DNA of 33,285 bases, from contig DAOTTI010000096.1 in assembly GCA_034437795.1 (NCBI GenBank), forward strand, positions 1 through 33,285. The letters are read 5' to 3'. Positions 1 to 8,643 of the stretch are shown in pieces. The position numbers and the translations under genes were made by a program. Position 1 is the stretch's first letter. Each line of letters begins with the position of its first letter. Under the pieces are notes generated by a model. That model worked only from the letters and a program-made list of their open reading frames with translations. It had not been told where the DNA came from and searched no databases. The DNA comes from DAOTTI01 sp034437795 (GTDB taxonomy: Bacteria > Chloroflexota > UBA11872 > UBA12225).

Positions 1-494
1 CCAAGCTCCACCACGTCCGGCTCGGCGCCGAGCAACGCCACGATGGGCTTGGCGGCAGGCATGCCGGCCACCGCCAGGAAGACCCCCAGGCCGGCGGCCA
101 GCAGCAAGGACTGCTTGAGCACGCGCTCCGCCATCCTGGCGTCGCCGGCGCCAATGGCGCGGGCCACCAGCACGGTGGTGCCGGTGGCGATGGCCGCGAT
201 GGCGGCGAAGATGACGAACATGATCTGCACCGTGACGCCGACGCCGGCGATCGCCGCCGCGCCCAGGCGCGAGACCATCAGCAGGTCGACCACGCCGACA
301 GCGGTCTGGAGCAGGTTCTCGACGATGACCGGCCAGGCGAGGTGTACGACCAGCCGGCGGATGGTCCGGTCGTCATCCAGGGGCTGTGGGCGCGCCTCGG
401 CCAGGGTCGCGCCGGGGGCTGGCGGCGGGAACGGCTGAGGGACGGCCGGCGCAGGGCTCGCGGCGGGCGCGCCGCGCGGCAGGCGAGCGGTCAT
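1..494 (-). CDS. MATE family multidrug/cation antiporter, N-terminal part
   Basis: This is the N-terminal 164 residues of a MATE (NorM/DinF-like) efflux transporter; the rest lies beyond the left edge. Translating the minus strand from the ATG at 494 gives a proline/alanine-rich cytoplasmic tail of about 40 residues. It is followed by typical MATE helices containing the stretches AWPVIVENLLQTAVGVVDL, MVSRLGAAAIAGVGVTVQ and GTTVLVARAIGAGD. The family exports drugs or organic cations in exchange for Na+ or H+ across the cytoplasmic membrane. The gene is divergent from typA. The product family is clear from the helix 1-3 pattern; the substrate cannot be inferred. Confidence 0.85.
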   Translation of the reverse strand, partial: MTARLPRGAPAASPAPAVPQPFPPPAPGATLAEARPQPLDDDRTIRRLVVHLAWPVIVENLLQTAVGVVDLLMVSRLGAAAIAGVGVTVQIMFVIFAAIAAIATGTTVLVARAIGAGDARMAERVLKQSLLLAAGLGVFLAVAGMPAAKPIVALLGAEPDVVEL

Positions 495-630
495 GATCGG
501 CTGCACAGGGAGAGCCAGACGGCGGCGCACGATGCCATCTTGGACACGGAGCGCGCCGCTGCGCCCAGCGCGGAACTCAGCGTAATATGCCAATTCTACC
601 CGCGCTGTCCAGGAGGCCCGAGGAGCAGGG

Positions 631-636
631 TATACT
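631..636 (+). promoter_or_regulatory. Putative -10 element of typA
   Basis: TATACT matches the sigma70 -10 consensus at five of six positions in a GC-rich divergent intergenic region. No convincing -35 box lies 16-19 nt upstream. The expected transcription start near 643 would exclude the ATG at 587 as the typA start and favours the in-frame GTG at 677. Confidence 0.4.
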
Positions 637-676
637 CTGGGGTCCCCCGAACGCTCCCCCTGGCTCGGTATTCTCG

Positions 677-2608
677 GTGGCCCCCATCCCGTCCCCCTCA
701 GCGACCGCCGCCCTCGACCAGCACGCCCCCAGCCCGCCCCGCACGCGGCCGGAGCCGCGCCGGGCGCGCGCCTCCCTCCGCAACATTGCCGTGATCGCGC
801 ACGTCGACCACGGCAAGACGACGCTGGTGGATGGCCTGCTGAAGCAGAGCAAGGTCTTTCGCGACCCCGACGCGGCCGGCACGCTGATCATGGACCGGCA
901 CGAGCTGGAGCGGGAGCGGGGGATCACCGTCTTCGCCAAGAACGCTGCTATTCAGCTCGGCGACGTAAAGGTGAACCTGATCGACACGCCCGGCCACGCC
1001 GACTTTTCCAGCGAGGTGGAGCGCACGCTCTCCATGGCCGACGGCTGCCTGCTGCTGGTCGACGCCGCCGAAGGGCCGCTGCCGCAGACGCGCTTCGTGC
1101 TCGGGCTCGCCCTCAAGCTGGGACTGCGCCCGCTGGTAGTAATCAACAAGGTGGACCGGAAGGACGCGCGTCCGGCCGAGGTCGTGGAAGAGGTGGCCGA
1201 TCTGTTCCTGGAGCTGGCGCACGATCCCGAGCAGCTTTCCTACCCCGTGATCTACACCGTAGCGCGAGACGGGCGCGCCGGCCCGGCGCCGGACCAGCTC
1301 GCCCCTGACCTGAGCCCGCTGTTCACCGCCATCCTGGACCACGTGCCGCCGCCGGTGGTGGACGCGGATGGGCCGGCGCAGCTACTCGTCTGCGCGCTCG
1401 ACTACGACCCGCATCGTGGCCGCATCGCCATCGGCCGGTTGGTGCGGGGGCGCCTTGCGCGTGGCCAGAGCATTCGCTGCCTGGGTGCAGGGGGCTTGTC
1501 GGCGGCCGTGCGGCTCACCGAGCTGTTCGTCTTCCAGGGGCTGGGGCGCCGGGCGGTTGACGTGGCGGAGGCGGGCGACGTTGTGGCCCTGGCCGGCCTG
1601 CCGGCCGTCGCCATCGGCGACACCGTGGCCGACGCCGAGCGGCCGGAGGCGCTGCCTCGCCTGGCTATTACCGAGCCGACGGTGCAGCTGACCATCGCGC
1701 CGAATACCAGCCCGCTTGCTGGCCAGGACGGGAAGGCCGTCACCTCGCGCCAGCTCCACGAGCGCCTGCAACGTGAGCTGGAGACCAACGTGGGGCTCCG
1801 CGTGCGCCCCGCCACCGATGACCGGTCCACCTCCGGCGGGTCGCCTGGCGGCTTCGTCCTGGCCGGGCGGGGCGAACTGCACCTGGCCATCCTGTTGGAG
1901 ACGCTGCGCCGGGAGGGCCTGGAGTTCGCCGCCAGCCGCCCCGAGGTGATCCTCAAGCGCGAGCACGGCCGCGTGCTGGAGCCGGTGGAGGAGGTGGTGA
2001 TTACCGCGCCGGAAGCGTACCTAGGGACCGTGGCGGAGATCGTGGGCCCGCGGCAGGCGCTGCTGATGCACCTATCTGCGGACGAAGGGCGGGGGGCGCG
2101 CCTGGTCTACCGCCTGCCTACCCGCGGCGCAATCGGCCTGCGCGGTGCGCTCCTGACCGCCACGCGGGGCACGGCGACGGTGACCGGCCGGTTTGCCGGC
2201 TACGAGCCCCTGGGCGGGCCCATCCCGCGCCAGCGCAACGGCGCGGTAGTCGCCACCGAGAGCGGGATCGCCACCGGCTACGCCATCGCCAACGTGCAGG
2301 AGCGGGCGCGGCTCTTCGTCTCGCCCGGCATGCCGGTCTACGAAGGCATGGTGGTGGGGCTCAACAGCCGCGAGAACGACCTGCCGGTCAACATCTGCAA
2401 GGAGAAGAAGCAGACGAACGTGCGCAGCTCGACGGCCGACATCGCCGTCAAGCTGGAGCCGCCCTTTGTGCCGTCACTCGACCAGTATCTGGAGATGATT
2501 GGCGAGGACGAGCTGCTGGAGGTGACGCCCCGCAACCTGCGCCTGCGGAAGCGCTATCTCACCGCTAATGAACGGGAGAAGGCGGCGCGCCACAGCCCGT
2601 CTTCGTAG
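677..2608 (+). CDS. typA: Ribosome-associated GTPase TypA/BipA
   Basis: A translational GTPase of the TypA/BipA family that binds the ribosome and helps 50S assembly and stress adaptation. Numbered from the GTG at 677 (643 aa), the G1 motif AHVDHGKTT lies at 41-49, RGIT after it, G3 DTPGH at 103-107 and G4 NKVD at 157-160. An EF-G-like beta-barrel and domain V-like region follow. The BipA-type C-terminal region contains PVNICKEKKQTNVRSS. An in-frame ATG at 587 would add 30 residues that match nothing in the family and lies upstream of the putative -10 at 631. Even from 677 there are about 30 non-conserved, proline-rich residues before the G domain. There is no clear Shine-Dalgarno, so the start is uncertain although the identity is not. 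Confidence 0.95.
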   Translation: MAPIPSPSATAALDQHAPSPPRTRPEPRRARASLRNIAVIAHVDHGKTTLVDGLLKQSKVFRDPDAAGTLIMDRHELERERGITVFAKNAAIQLGDVKVNLIDTPGHADFSSEVERTLSMADGCLLLVDAAEGPLPQTRFVLGLALKLGLRPLVVINKVDRKDARPAEVVEEVADLFLELAHDPEQLSYPVIYTVARDGRAGPAPDQLAPDLSPLFTAILDHVPPPVVDADGPAQLLVCALDYDPHRGRIAIGRLVRGRLARGQSIRCLGAGGLSAAVRLTELFVFQGLGRRAVDVAEAGDVVALAGLPAVAIGDTVADAERPEALPRLAITEPTVQLTIAPNTSPLAGQDGKAVTSRQLHERLQRELETNVGLRVRPATDDRSTSGGSPGGFVLAGRGELHLAILLETLRREGLEFAASRPEVILKREHGRVLEPVEEVVITAPEAYLGTVAEIVGPRQALLMHLSADEGRGARLVYRLPTRGAIGLRGALLTATRGTATVTGRFAGYEPLGGPIPRQRNGAVVATESGIATGYAIANVQERARLFVSPGMPVYEGMVVGLNSRENDLPVNICKEKKQTNVRSSTADIAVKLEPPFVPSLDQYLEMIGEDELLEVTPRNLRLRKRYLTANEREKAARHSPSS

Positions 2609-2680
2609 GCCGGATCATCCAGCAGCCGAGCCCTGACCCTGGCTCTCTTCCAGAGCGGCGACTGCCGAGTAGCGAGGAAA

Positions 2681-2724
2681 GGACCCTCACCCTGGGCCAG
2701 GGTTCCCGCCGGAGGCGGGACGAC
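2681..2724. repeat. Intergenic palindromic repeat with hairpin downstream of typA
   Basis: A CCCTCACCCTGGGCCAGGG stretch is followed by a 7-bp hairpin (TCCCGCC, loop GGA, GGCGGGA). The segment GTTCCCGCC-NNNN-GCGGGACGACC recurs at 29882-29904 downstream of another small gene. The site lies between typA and a convergent gene and could slow or terminate transcription, but it has no U-tract, so terminator function is only inferred. Confidence 0.5.
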
Positions 2725-2747
2725 CAAAGAGGGATGGATGAGGGCAG

Positions 2748-3011
2748 CTACGGGTTGACGTTGACCTGGGTGCCGTCCGGCGTGTTAATGGTGACGCTCC
2801 CCCCGGTAGCCCCCGTGTTGTCTGCGGGCGGGGTGACGTTCACGTTTGTGACGCCGCCTTCCGCGCTGCGGGCCGTCGCCTCTTCCGTTTGAGCCGTCTC
2901 CGTGACCGTCTGCTCTACCCGTTCCACGCGCTGGCGCGATGGGCTGCCCTCCACCTGCTCTTCCTCCCGCACCTCACGCACGTCGCGGCGGATCGTTCGC
3001 TCCGCTGCCAT
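2748..3011 (-). CDS. Small hydrophilic protein of unknown function
   Basis: An 87-residue protein starting at the ATG at 3011. It is preceded by a strong AGGGAGG ribosome binding site about six bases upstream, which rules out the longer frame starting at 3059. The N-terminal half is highly charged and probably helical (RRDVREVREEEQ, then RQRVERVEQTVTETAQ). The C-terminal half is a Thr/Asn/Gly-rich, probably beta segment ending in VTINTPDGTQVNVNP. There is no signal peptide, membrane segment or cysteine. I do not recognise the family. The ribosome binding site and codon use support a real gene; it converges on typA. Confidence 0.65.
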   Translation of the reverse strand: MAAERTIRRDVREVREEEQVEGSPSRQRVERVEQTVTETAQTEEATARSAEGGVTNVNVTPPADNTGATGGSVTINTPDGTQVNVNP

Positions 3012-3511
3012 TGCTGCCTCCCTGAACCGAGTCGTTCCGGAAATGTACGGAGCATGCACGTCCCATGCCGCGGCCGAGCCGGCCCCGGCCGCTTGGATGC
3101 AGCCAGTGTTCCCCTTCAGATGATCTCTTCGAGGACGTGAGCTCCCGCACCAGAGACGACAATGCCAAATCGCTGGCCTGATGCTGCACTAGCCCCGATG
3201 ATCCACGAGGCGGAGCCCTCACCCTACCCCTCTCCCTTTGGGAGACACGACTCTCCGCCGGCGGTCATTAATCCGCGCTAGGCGCCACGTGCCCCCCCGC
3301 CGTCCCCGGGCCCACCCTCGCCACGGCCGGCTTCTTGTCCCTATAGGATTAGGAAATGTCATCGGCTCCGTGGCTGGCGTTCCCCCTCTCCGCGTCGAAG
3401 AGGGGACGTCGCGGACGCGACCGAAGGGAGTTCATGGCTTCACCCACCATGCGACCTGTTGTCGCACGGCGTGGGCCGAACGTACCCTCAAACTGAACAA
3501 GGACCACCGCC
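3012..3511. other. Intergenic region with repeat fragments
   Basis: No gene is supported in these 500 bases. Positions 3215-3245 hold a partial copy of the CCCTCACCC/CCTCTCCC-TTTGGGAGA palindrome family. Positions 3373-3410 hold a degenerate copy of the second family (GGCGTTCCCCCTCTCCG then GAAGAGGGGACG). The last bases carry the P450 ribosome binding site AAGGA at 3499-3503. Confidence 0.5.
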
Positions 3512-4993
3512 ATGTCATTCGGCTGGCTCCGTGCGAGCGCCACGCCTTCCGCGCCCGCCCCCAAGCCATACCTCATCAGCGGCCACCTGCCCTACCTGCG
3601 CGCCGATCCCCTCGGCTTCCTGACCCGCTGCGCGCGGGACTACGGCCCGTTCGTACCTCTACGCTTCTACACCTGGCGCGTGGCGCTGGTGAGCGACCCC
3701 GACCTGATCGAATACGTGCTGGTGACCGGCCACCACCACTTCACCAAGAGCCCGGGCCTGCGCCGCAACCGCCGGCTGCTCGGCAACGGCCTGCTCACGA
3801 GCGACGGCGACCTCTGGCGCCGCCAGCGCCGGCTGATGCTCCCGGCCTTCCACCGCCAGCGCCTCGCCACGTACGGCCAGACCATGGTGGCCTATGCCCA
3901 GCGCCACCTGGCCGGCTGGCGCGATGGCGAGGTGCGCGACCTGCACCAGGGGATGATGCGCCTCACGCTCGAGATCGTGGCCCAGACCCTGTTCGGCGCC
4001 GACGTGGCCGGCGACGCGGCGGCCGTGAGCGAGGCCCTCACCGCGGCGCTGGCCCGCGTCGGTGAGCGCATGGCCGGCATCTTGTTCCTTCTGCCCGAGC
4101 GCGTGCCCACCCCCGGCAACCTGCGCTTTGAGCGTGCGGCGCGGCGCCTGGACCAGATCATCTTTCGCATCATCGAGCAGCGCCGCGGCAGCGCCACGGC
4201 CCGTGGCGAGCCTTCGCCCGGATCAGACGAGACCCTCCTCGCCATGCTGCTGCGCGCCCAGGATGGAGACGGTTCCGGCATGACTGATCAGCAATTGCGG
4301 GACGAGGTGATGACGCTCATCCTGGCCGGGCACGAGACGACCGCCATTGCCCTGACGTGGACCTGGTACCTGCTCTCCCAGCACCCCGAGGTGGAAGCCA
4401 GGCTCCACGCCGAGCTGGCGCGGGCACTGGGAGGCAGACCTCCCACGGTGGCGGACCTCCCCCACCTGACGTACGCCCAGCAGGTCATCACGGAGGCGAT
4501 GCGCCTGTACCCACCGGCCTGGGCCATCAGTCGGCAGGCGAAGGAGGATCTCGCACTCGGCGGCCACCGCCTGCCGGCAGGGACGATCGTGGTCATGAGC
4601 CAGTGGGTGATGCACCGCCACCCGCGGTTCTACGATGAGCCGGAGGTCTTCCGGCCGGAGCGCTGGGAGCACGGGACGGCCCAGCAGCTCCCCAGGTTCG
4701 CCTATTTCCCCTTTGGCGGGGGCCCGCGCCTGTGCATCGGCCAGGCCTTCGCCATGATGGAGGCCACGCTCCTCCTGGCCACCATCGCCCAGCACTATGC
4801 CTTCCGCCTCGTGCCCGGCCACCCTGTCACGCCATGGCCGGTGGTGACGCTCCGCCCGCGCTACGGCATGCGCATGACCCTCCATCGCCGCGCGAGCCAT
4901 GACGGTGGGGACGCCCCCGAGCGTACCGGCGCCGCCAGCCTGGACTATTCACGGCCCGTGAGGGAACTCCCTCTCCCTCTGGGCGAGGGCTAG
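3512..4993 (+). CDS. Cytochrome P450
   Basis: A heme-thiolate monooxygenase of 493 aa. The hallmarks are in order: C-helix WRRQRR near 105, I-helix oxygen-activation motif AGHETT at 272-277, the K-helix ExxR pair E328/R331, PERW in the meander, and the heme loop FPFGGGPRLCIG with axial Cys408. It is soluble, with no N-terminal anchor. The ATG at 3512 has an AAGGA site 8 nt upstream. The sequence resembles the bacterial CYP102/CYP110-like branch that often acts on fatty acids or terpenoids, but the substrate is not deducible and no ferredoxin or reductase gene is adjacent. The last codons (RELPLPLGEG then stop) are encoded by a dispersed palindromic repeat, so the C-terminal tail is probably not ancestral. 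Confidence 0.95.
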   Translation: MSFGWLRASATPSAPAPKPYLISGHLPYLRADPLGFLTRCARDYGPFVPLRFYTWRVALVSDPDLIEYVLVTGHHHFTKSPGLRRNRRLLGNGLLTSDGDLWRRQRRLMLPAFHRQRLATYGQTMVAYAQRHLAGWRDGEVRDLHQGMMRLTLEIVAQTLFGADVAGDAAAVSEALTAALARVGERMAGILFLLPERVPTPGNLRFERAARRLDQIIFRIIEQRRGSATARGEPSPGSDETLLAMLLRAQDGDGSGMTDQQLRDEVMTLILAGHETTAIALTWTWYLLSQHPEVEARLHAELARALGGRPPTVADLPHLTYAQQVITEAMRLYPPAWAISRQAKEDLALGGHRLPAGTIVVMSQWVMHRHPRFYDEPEVFRPERWEHGTAQQLPRFAYFPFGGGPRLCIGQAFAMMEATLLLATIAQHYAFRLVPGHPVTPWPVVTLRPRYGMRMTLHRRASHDGGDAPERTGAASLDYSRPVRELPLPLGEG

Positions 4994-5137
4994 CGTCAGG
5001 GCCCCGTCTTCGAAAAGTCCCCTCTTCCAGGGAGAGGGCCAGGGTGTGGCCTCCACATGGGAAGCGTTCCCTCTCCCATCGGGAGCGGGCCAGGGTAAGG
5101 GCTCCACTCGCCACTCGCCACTCGCCACTCGCTACTC
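4966..5137. repeat. Three consecutive palindromic repeats plus 7-bp tandem array
   Basis: Three degenerate copies of the CTCCCTCTCCC-loop-GGGCGAGGG-AGGG family lie in a row at about 4966-5005, 5018-5057 and 5068-5104. They are followed by four perfect CACTCGC units (5105-5132) and a partial fifth. The first copy supplies the end of the P450 reading frame. Related copies lie at 3215, 7035, 28453 and, inverted, 29003. Confidence 0.8.
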
Positions 5138-5222
5138 ATCCTCCCTGCGCCAAGGTGAGGGCTCCTTTTGGGCGCAGACCCATCCCCGCTGGCGCGTGAC
5201 CTTGAACCGAGACCCTGAGCCG
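5138..5222. other. Short intergenic spacer
   Basis: The spacer between the repeat block and the 3' end of the SGNH gene holds a weak further piece of the same repeat (CCAAGGTGAGGGCTCC at about 5149-5164) and nothing else recognisable. Confidence 0.4.
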
Positions 5223-5966
5223 TCATACGTCGCCATAGCCGGTGGCGCGCAGGAAAGCGCGGGCGATCACGGCGTGGCCGGGCGCCCCGGGGTGCACGCG
5301 ATCGGCCGCCCAGAACTCAGGGGGCTGCTTCTGGATCGCCTCGTCGAAGGCGGCCTGCGTCCGGACCAGCACCGCGCCGTACTCCGCCGCCAGGCGGTGG
5401 ACCACTGCCACGTACTGGTCCATCAGCGCGCGGAAGTGCATAAAGCACGCCTCCCACTGTGGCCCTGCGGCGATGCCCCGCTGGCGGAGATCGGGGTAGA
5501 GGCGCTGCACGTCCCGCAAGGTCAGGCCGGACGCGGCCACCGGGTCGCCCGTGACCGGCGGGGCGATGACGTACGGTTCCATCAGAATGAGCTGAGCCCC
5601 CGTGCGCTCCCGTGCGCCGGCCAGCAGGCGCCGGTAGGTGCGCTCGTACTCGTCGAGCGGCACCGCCTCATCCAGGCGCCCCGCCACGGTGCGCCAGGCG
5701 TCATTGATCCCAATCTTGACCGAGAGCCAGTCCGGCCGCTCGGCAATCACGTCCTGCTCCCAGCGGGCGGCCAGGTCACGCACGGTATTGCCGCTGATGC
5801 CCCGATTGACGATCTCCAGCTGCAGCTCGGGGTAGCGGGCCAGCAGGAAGGCGCGGGCCAGGTGGACGTAGCCGCTGCCGTACGGGGCATGCGGCTCCTG
5901 GCGCCGCCCGCAGTCCGTGATGCTATCGCCAATGAAGAGCAGCTTCTGGTGGGGTTGGAAGATCAT
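5223..5966 (-). CDS. SGNH/GDSL-family esterase or lipase
   Basis: A 247-aa serine hydrolase of the SGNH (GDSL) superfamily, which cleaves ester bonds of lipids, acylated sugars or small esters. The blocks are visible: I, FIGDSITD with nucleophile Ser15; II, NRGISGN with Gly56/Gly59; III, KIGIND with Asn88; V, DRVHPG with catalytic Asp222 and His225. No signal peptide is present, so it should be cytoplasmic. It is divergent from the PHP gene, with 47 nt between the starts, so the two may share a control region. The closest named types are rhamnogalacturonan acetylesterase-like and TesA-like lipases; the exact substrate is unknown. Confidence 0.9.
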   Translation of the reverse strand: MIFQPHQKLLFIGDSITDCGRRQEPHAPYGSGYVHLARAFLLARYPELQLEIVNRGISGNTVRDLAARWEQDVIAERPDWLSVKIGINDAWRTVAGRLDEAVPLDEYERTYRRLLAGARERTGAQLILMEPYVIAPPVTGDPVAASGLTLRDVQRLYPDLRQRGIAAGPQWEACFMHFRALMDQYVAVVHRLAAEYGAVLVRTQAAFDEAIQKQPPEFWAADRVHPGAPGHAVIARAFLRATGYGDV

Positions 5967-5997
5967 GGAGCGCGTATCCCTTTCGTGCCCGCAACTG

Positions 5998-6003
5998 TAC
6001 TAT
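5998..6003 (+). promoter_or_regulatory. Possible -10 element of the PHP gene
   Basis: TACTAT ends 10 nt before the ATG at 6014, predicting a very short leader of about four bases. No good -35 is visible, so the call is tentative. It fits the short-leader habit of other genes in this window. Confidence 0.3.
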
Positions 6004-6013
6004 TCCAGGCAGA

Positions 6014-6997
6014 ATGCAGCCGGCGACGAACGCGAGCGCAGACGGAAATCCCTGGGCGCTCGATCTCCCTACCGGTGGCTGGTACCGTGGGAATCTCCAC
6101 TGTCATACCACCAACTCCGACGGGCGCCTCTCGCCTCAGGAGACGGTGGACTGGTTCGCCGGCGCCGGCTACCACTTCCTCGCCCTGACCGACCATAACC
6201 GGATCACCGACCCGGCGCCGCTGGACGGGCGCGGGATGTGCCTCTTGCCCGCAACGGAGCTGACGGCCGCCGGCGGCGAGCTGGGTGCCTCCTACCACCT
6301 CATCTCCCTCGGCCTGCCGGCAGGGGCCATCCTCCCACCCGCCACAACCCCGGTGCGCGAGTCGCTGGCCTGGCTGCGACGACGCCATGCGGTGGTCTTC
6401 GTGGCCCACCCGCACTGGTCGGGGCTGACCGTGGCCGACATCACGTCGCTCCCACCGCGCGCGGTGGCCGGCATCGAGATCTTCAACGGCGGCACCGTGC
6501 TGGATAGCCATAAGGGGGAGGCGGTGGCGCACTGGGACGAAGGGCTGGCGCGGGGCCATCGCTGGTGGGGCATCGCCGTGGATGACACGCACTGGCACAC
6601 CCTGGACCGCGGGCTGGGCTGGGTGATGGTGCGGGCGCCGGACCTCACTCCGGCCGCGCTGCTGCACGCTCTGGCCCGCGGCCACTTCTACGCCTCGTGC
6701 GGCCCCGAGATCCGGCGCGTCTCAGTGCGCCCCGAGCTGGACGGCGTGCTGCTGGAGGTGGAAACGTCGCCGTGCGCCATCATCTACGCCCTGGGCTACG
6801 GCTCCCGCAACCAGTTCGCCGTCAATCGGGAGGCCATCGCCCGCGGCGAGCTCGGGGCGACGATCACCACCGCGTCCTTCCACGTCAGAAAGGAGCCCGC
6901 GCCGGTGGCTGGCCGGCCCCGTCCGGCACCCTACGTGCGGGTCCAGTGCGTGGACTGGCAGCGTCGCAGCGCCTGGAGCAACCCCATCTTTCTCTAG
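6014..6997 (+). CDS. PHP-domain metal-dependent phosphoesterase (CehA/McbA-like)
   Basis: A 327-aa PHP-domain protein with a trinuclear-metal phosphoesterase active site. Ligand motifs are in order: LHCHTTNSDG (His29, His31, Asp36), LTDHN (Asp60, His61), ATEL (Glu82), AHPHW (His132, His134) and DDTHW (Asp190/Asp191, His193). The arrangement is that of stand-alone PHP proteins such as the CehA/McbA family rather than of polymerase PHP domains. A C-terminal beta-rich segment follows about residue 230. It is probably a cytoplasmic phosphodiesterase or phosphatase of unknown substrate. It is divergent from the esterase, and a palindromic repeat follows its stop codon. Confidence 0.88.
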   Translation: MQPATNASADGNPWALDLPTGGWYRGNLHCHTTNSDGRLSPQETVDWFAGAGYHFLALTDHNRITDPAPLDGRGMCLLPATELTAAGGELGASYHLISLGLPAGAILPPATTPVRESLAWLRRRHAVVFVAHPHWSGLTVADITSLPPRAVAGIEIFNGGTVLDSHKGEAVAHWDEGLARGHRWWGIAVDDTHWHTLDRGLGWVMVRAPDLTPAALLHALARGHFYASCGPEIRRVSVRPELDGVLLEVETSPCAIIYALGYGSRNQFAVNREAIARGELGATITTASFHVRKEPAPVAGRPRPAPYVRVQCVDWQRRSAWSNPIFL

Positions 6998-7034
6998 CCC
7001 GCATATCCTTGGAGATGGCCGGCCAGGTGAGCGA

Positions 7035-7081
7035 GTTCCCTCTCCCTTTGGGAGAGGGTTAGGGTGAGGGCTCCACTCGCA
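7035..7081. repeat. Palindromic intergenic repeat, best copy of family A
   Basis: This is the clearest copy of the family: TTCCCTCTCCC, TTT loop, GGGAGAGGG, then TTAGGGTGAGGGCTCCACTC. The arms form a hairpin of about nine base pairs 38 nt after the stop of the PHP gene. Confidence 0.8.
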
Positions 7082-7108
7082 AATAAGCAATCATGCCCCT
7101 CTGGACCA

Positions 7109-7365
7109 CACCGCCCCATGGGAGGGCCGGCCACTCCTACCAGGAAGCTCCGGACGCTCCCAGGCCATGGCCGCCGCCCGCGCTCCCGCACGCGGAAGCG
7201 GGGGCGGCGGGGCCAAGCCGCACGGTGGGGCCGAGTGGGGCAGGGGTGCGGTGCGGCTCCGACCGAAGGGGGTGACGGCTGCCCTCCCTTCCCATGCGCC
7301 GCGGCCATGACCGAAAGGGGTGGGGTCTCTCCCGCGTCTCCGCGTCGGAGTGGGAAGGGGCACAT
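7109..7365. repeat. Second palindromic repeat family (family B) cluster
   Basis: These 250 bases without a gene are packed with CGCTCCCGCACGCGGAAGCGGGGGCGG-type palindromes and CCGACCGAAGGGGGTGACGG blocks. Positions 7209-7260 are an inverted, slightly degenerate copy of the perfect 16-bp inverted repeat at 12907-12960. No protein is supported: the frames crossing it start far upstream of the true dipeptidase start. Confidence 0.65.
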
Positions 7366-7396
7366 GCTTGGCGCATACCGGACGGCAGGCGTGGCA

Positions 7397-7425
7397 TTGA
7401 CCAGACACCGGCGGTACAGTACAGT
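7397..7425 (+). promoter_or_regulatory. Sigma70-like promoter of the dipeptidase cluster
   Basis: TTGACC (7397-7402), a 17-nt spacer and TACAGT (7420-7425) lie 31 nt before the first gene of the cluster. The -35 matches the consensus at five of six positions. Transcription should start near 7432, followed by the ribosome binding site GGAGGAG at about 7440-7446. Confidence 0.65.
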
Positions 7426-7456
7426 GGCCGGCGAGAAGCGGAGGAGAACCAAGCAC

Positions 7457-8506
7457 ATGCCCCGTGGGGTGAGTGAGTATTTCCTGGTCGAAGGACACCG
7501 CGATAACTTCGAGCTGACGGCCCGCCGGCGCAAGGGCGACCCGTGCCCGCTGGCGGCCTGGCTGCCCCGCCTGCAGCGGGCCGGCATGAACGTCTCCATC
7601 ATCGCCGTTGGCGGCGACGGCATCCACCACCGCGACGGCTCAGACCGGCCTCTGGTCGGCTCCCTGGACGTCTTGGATATGTTCCTGAACGATGTGGAGA
7701 CGCTCCGGGCCCGTGGCGAGCCGGTGCAGGTCGTACTGACCAGGGATGACCTGCCCGTCCGGCCGGACGACGGCGTCGTGCGCTTCATCCTGGAGATCGA
7801 AGGCGGACGCCCCTTCCAGGAAGACTACTCGTCCGGCAAGCCCATGCATCAGCGCCTGGCGCTCCTGCGCACGTTCTTCCGCCTGGGCATCCGCAGCATC
7901 CACCTGACCCACAACGGCCGGAACGAGCTCGGCGATGGCGGGAACGAGGCCGACGGTGGGCGTCTATCCAGGTTCGGCGTGGCCGTCCTCAAGGAGGCGC
8001 AGCGCCTGGGGATGAACGTCAGCCTGGCCCATCTGACGGATAGCTGTATCGCCCACGCCCTCGAGGTCGCCGAGAAGCCGGTCACCGCCACCCACGATAA
8101 CGCGCGGGCGGTATACCCCCACCCGCGCAACTTCACCGATGACCAGTTGCGGGCGATGGCGCGCAACGGTGGCGTGGTGGGCATCCACTTCCTGAAGATG
8201 ATGTGCAATCCCGACCGCCTGCTGCTGGACGACTATCTCGACCACGTGGCGCATGCCGCGCGGGTCGCGGGGCACGAGCACGTCGGCATCGGCTGGCTGG
8301 GCTCGGACCAGGGCTTTCGCGAGTTCGCCGGCAGCCACGCCAATAGCTTCATCGCCGTGGAAGGGGGCGAGCCACTGGAGATGCGCGAGGCGTACGAGAC
8401 GCTGATCGAGCGTCTGGCGCAGCGCGGCTTCTCCGACGATCAGATTGGCGCCTTCCTGGGTGGCAACTATCTGCGTGTGCTGCGACAGGTGCTGCCGGAA
8501 CAATGA
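7457..8506 (+). CDS. Divergent M19-family (renal dipeptidase-like) metallohydrolase, copy a
   Basis: A 349-aa amidohydrolase-fold protein of the membrane dipeptidase family M19, which cleaves dipeptides including D-residue-containing ones with a binuclear zinc centre. Human DPEP1-type ligands have counterparts: EGHRD (His14, Asp16), EIEGG (Glu115), LAHL (His192) and ATHDN (His213); an RN pair follows at 224-225. The usual GxGSDFDG segment carrying the substrate-binding Asp is replaced by GIGWLGSDQG, so specificity may differ from true dipeptidases. There is no signal peptide. The start is chosen from GGAGGAG 10 nt upstream of the ATG and the promoter at 7397. A paralog follows at 10200; both carry the shared block EIEGGRPFQEDYSSG. 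Confidence 0.85.
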   Translation: MPRGVSEYFLVEGHRDNFELTARRRKGDPCPLAAWLPRLQRAGMNVSIIAVGGDGIHHRDGSDRPLVGSLDVLDMFLNDVETLRARGEPVQVVLTRDDLPVRPDDGVVRFILEIEGGRPFQEDYSSGKPMHQRLALLRTFFRLGIRSIHLTHNGRNELGDGGNEADGGRLSRFGVAVLKEAQRLGMNVSLAHLTDSCIAHALEVAEKPVTATHDNARAVYPHPRNFTDDQLRAMARNGGVVGIHFLKMMCNPDRLLLDDYLDHVAHAARVAGHEHVGIGWLGSDQGFREFAGSHANSFIAVEGGEPLEMREAYETLIERLAQRGFSDDQIGAFLGGNYLRVLRQVLPEQ

Positions 8507-8643
8507 ACGACACCGTTGAGGACCACGTCTTCTGATGTCTCACGCTGAAGGCGCGGGGCCCGCGGTGGAGATCGTTGGGGGCCGGTCACCGCGACCCCGG
8601 GCACGGGCGTGAGGCGGTGAGCACGTTACTGAGGAGGAGCGCC

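Noticed and set aside
5105..5137. CRISPR-like array
   Set aside because: The units are 7 bp and contiguous with no spacers, and no cas gene is present. No CRISPR array is seen anywhere in the window.
5046..6188. A 380-aa plus-strand reading frame
   Set aside because: It covers the repeat block, then the antisense of the SGNH gene and the start of the PHP gene in another frame.
7064..7456. An N-terminal extension of 131 residues for the first M19 enzyme
   Set aside because: It is encoded by palindromic repeats; a promoter at 7397-7425 and a ribosome binding site at 7440 place the start at 7457.
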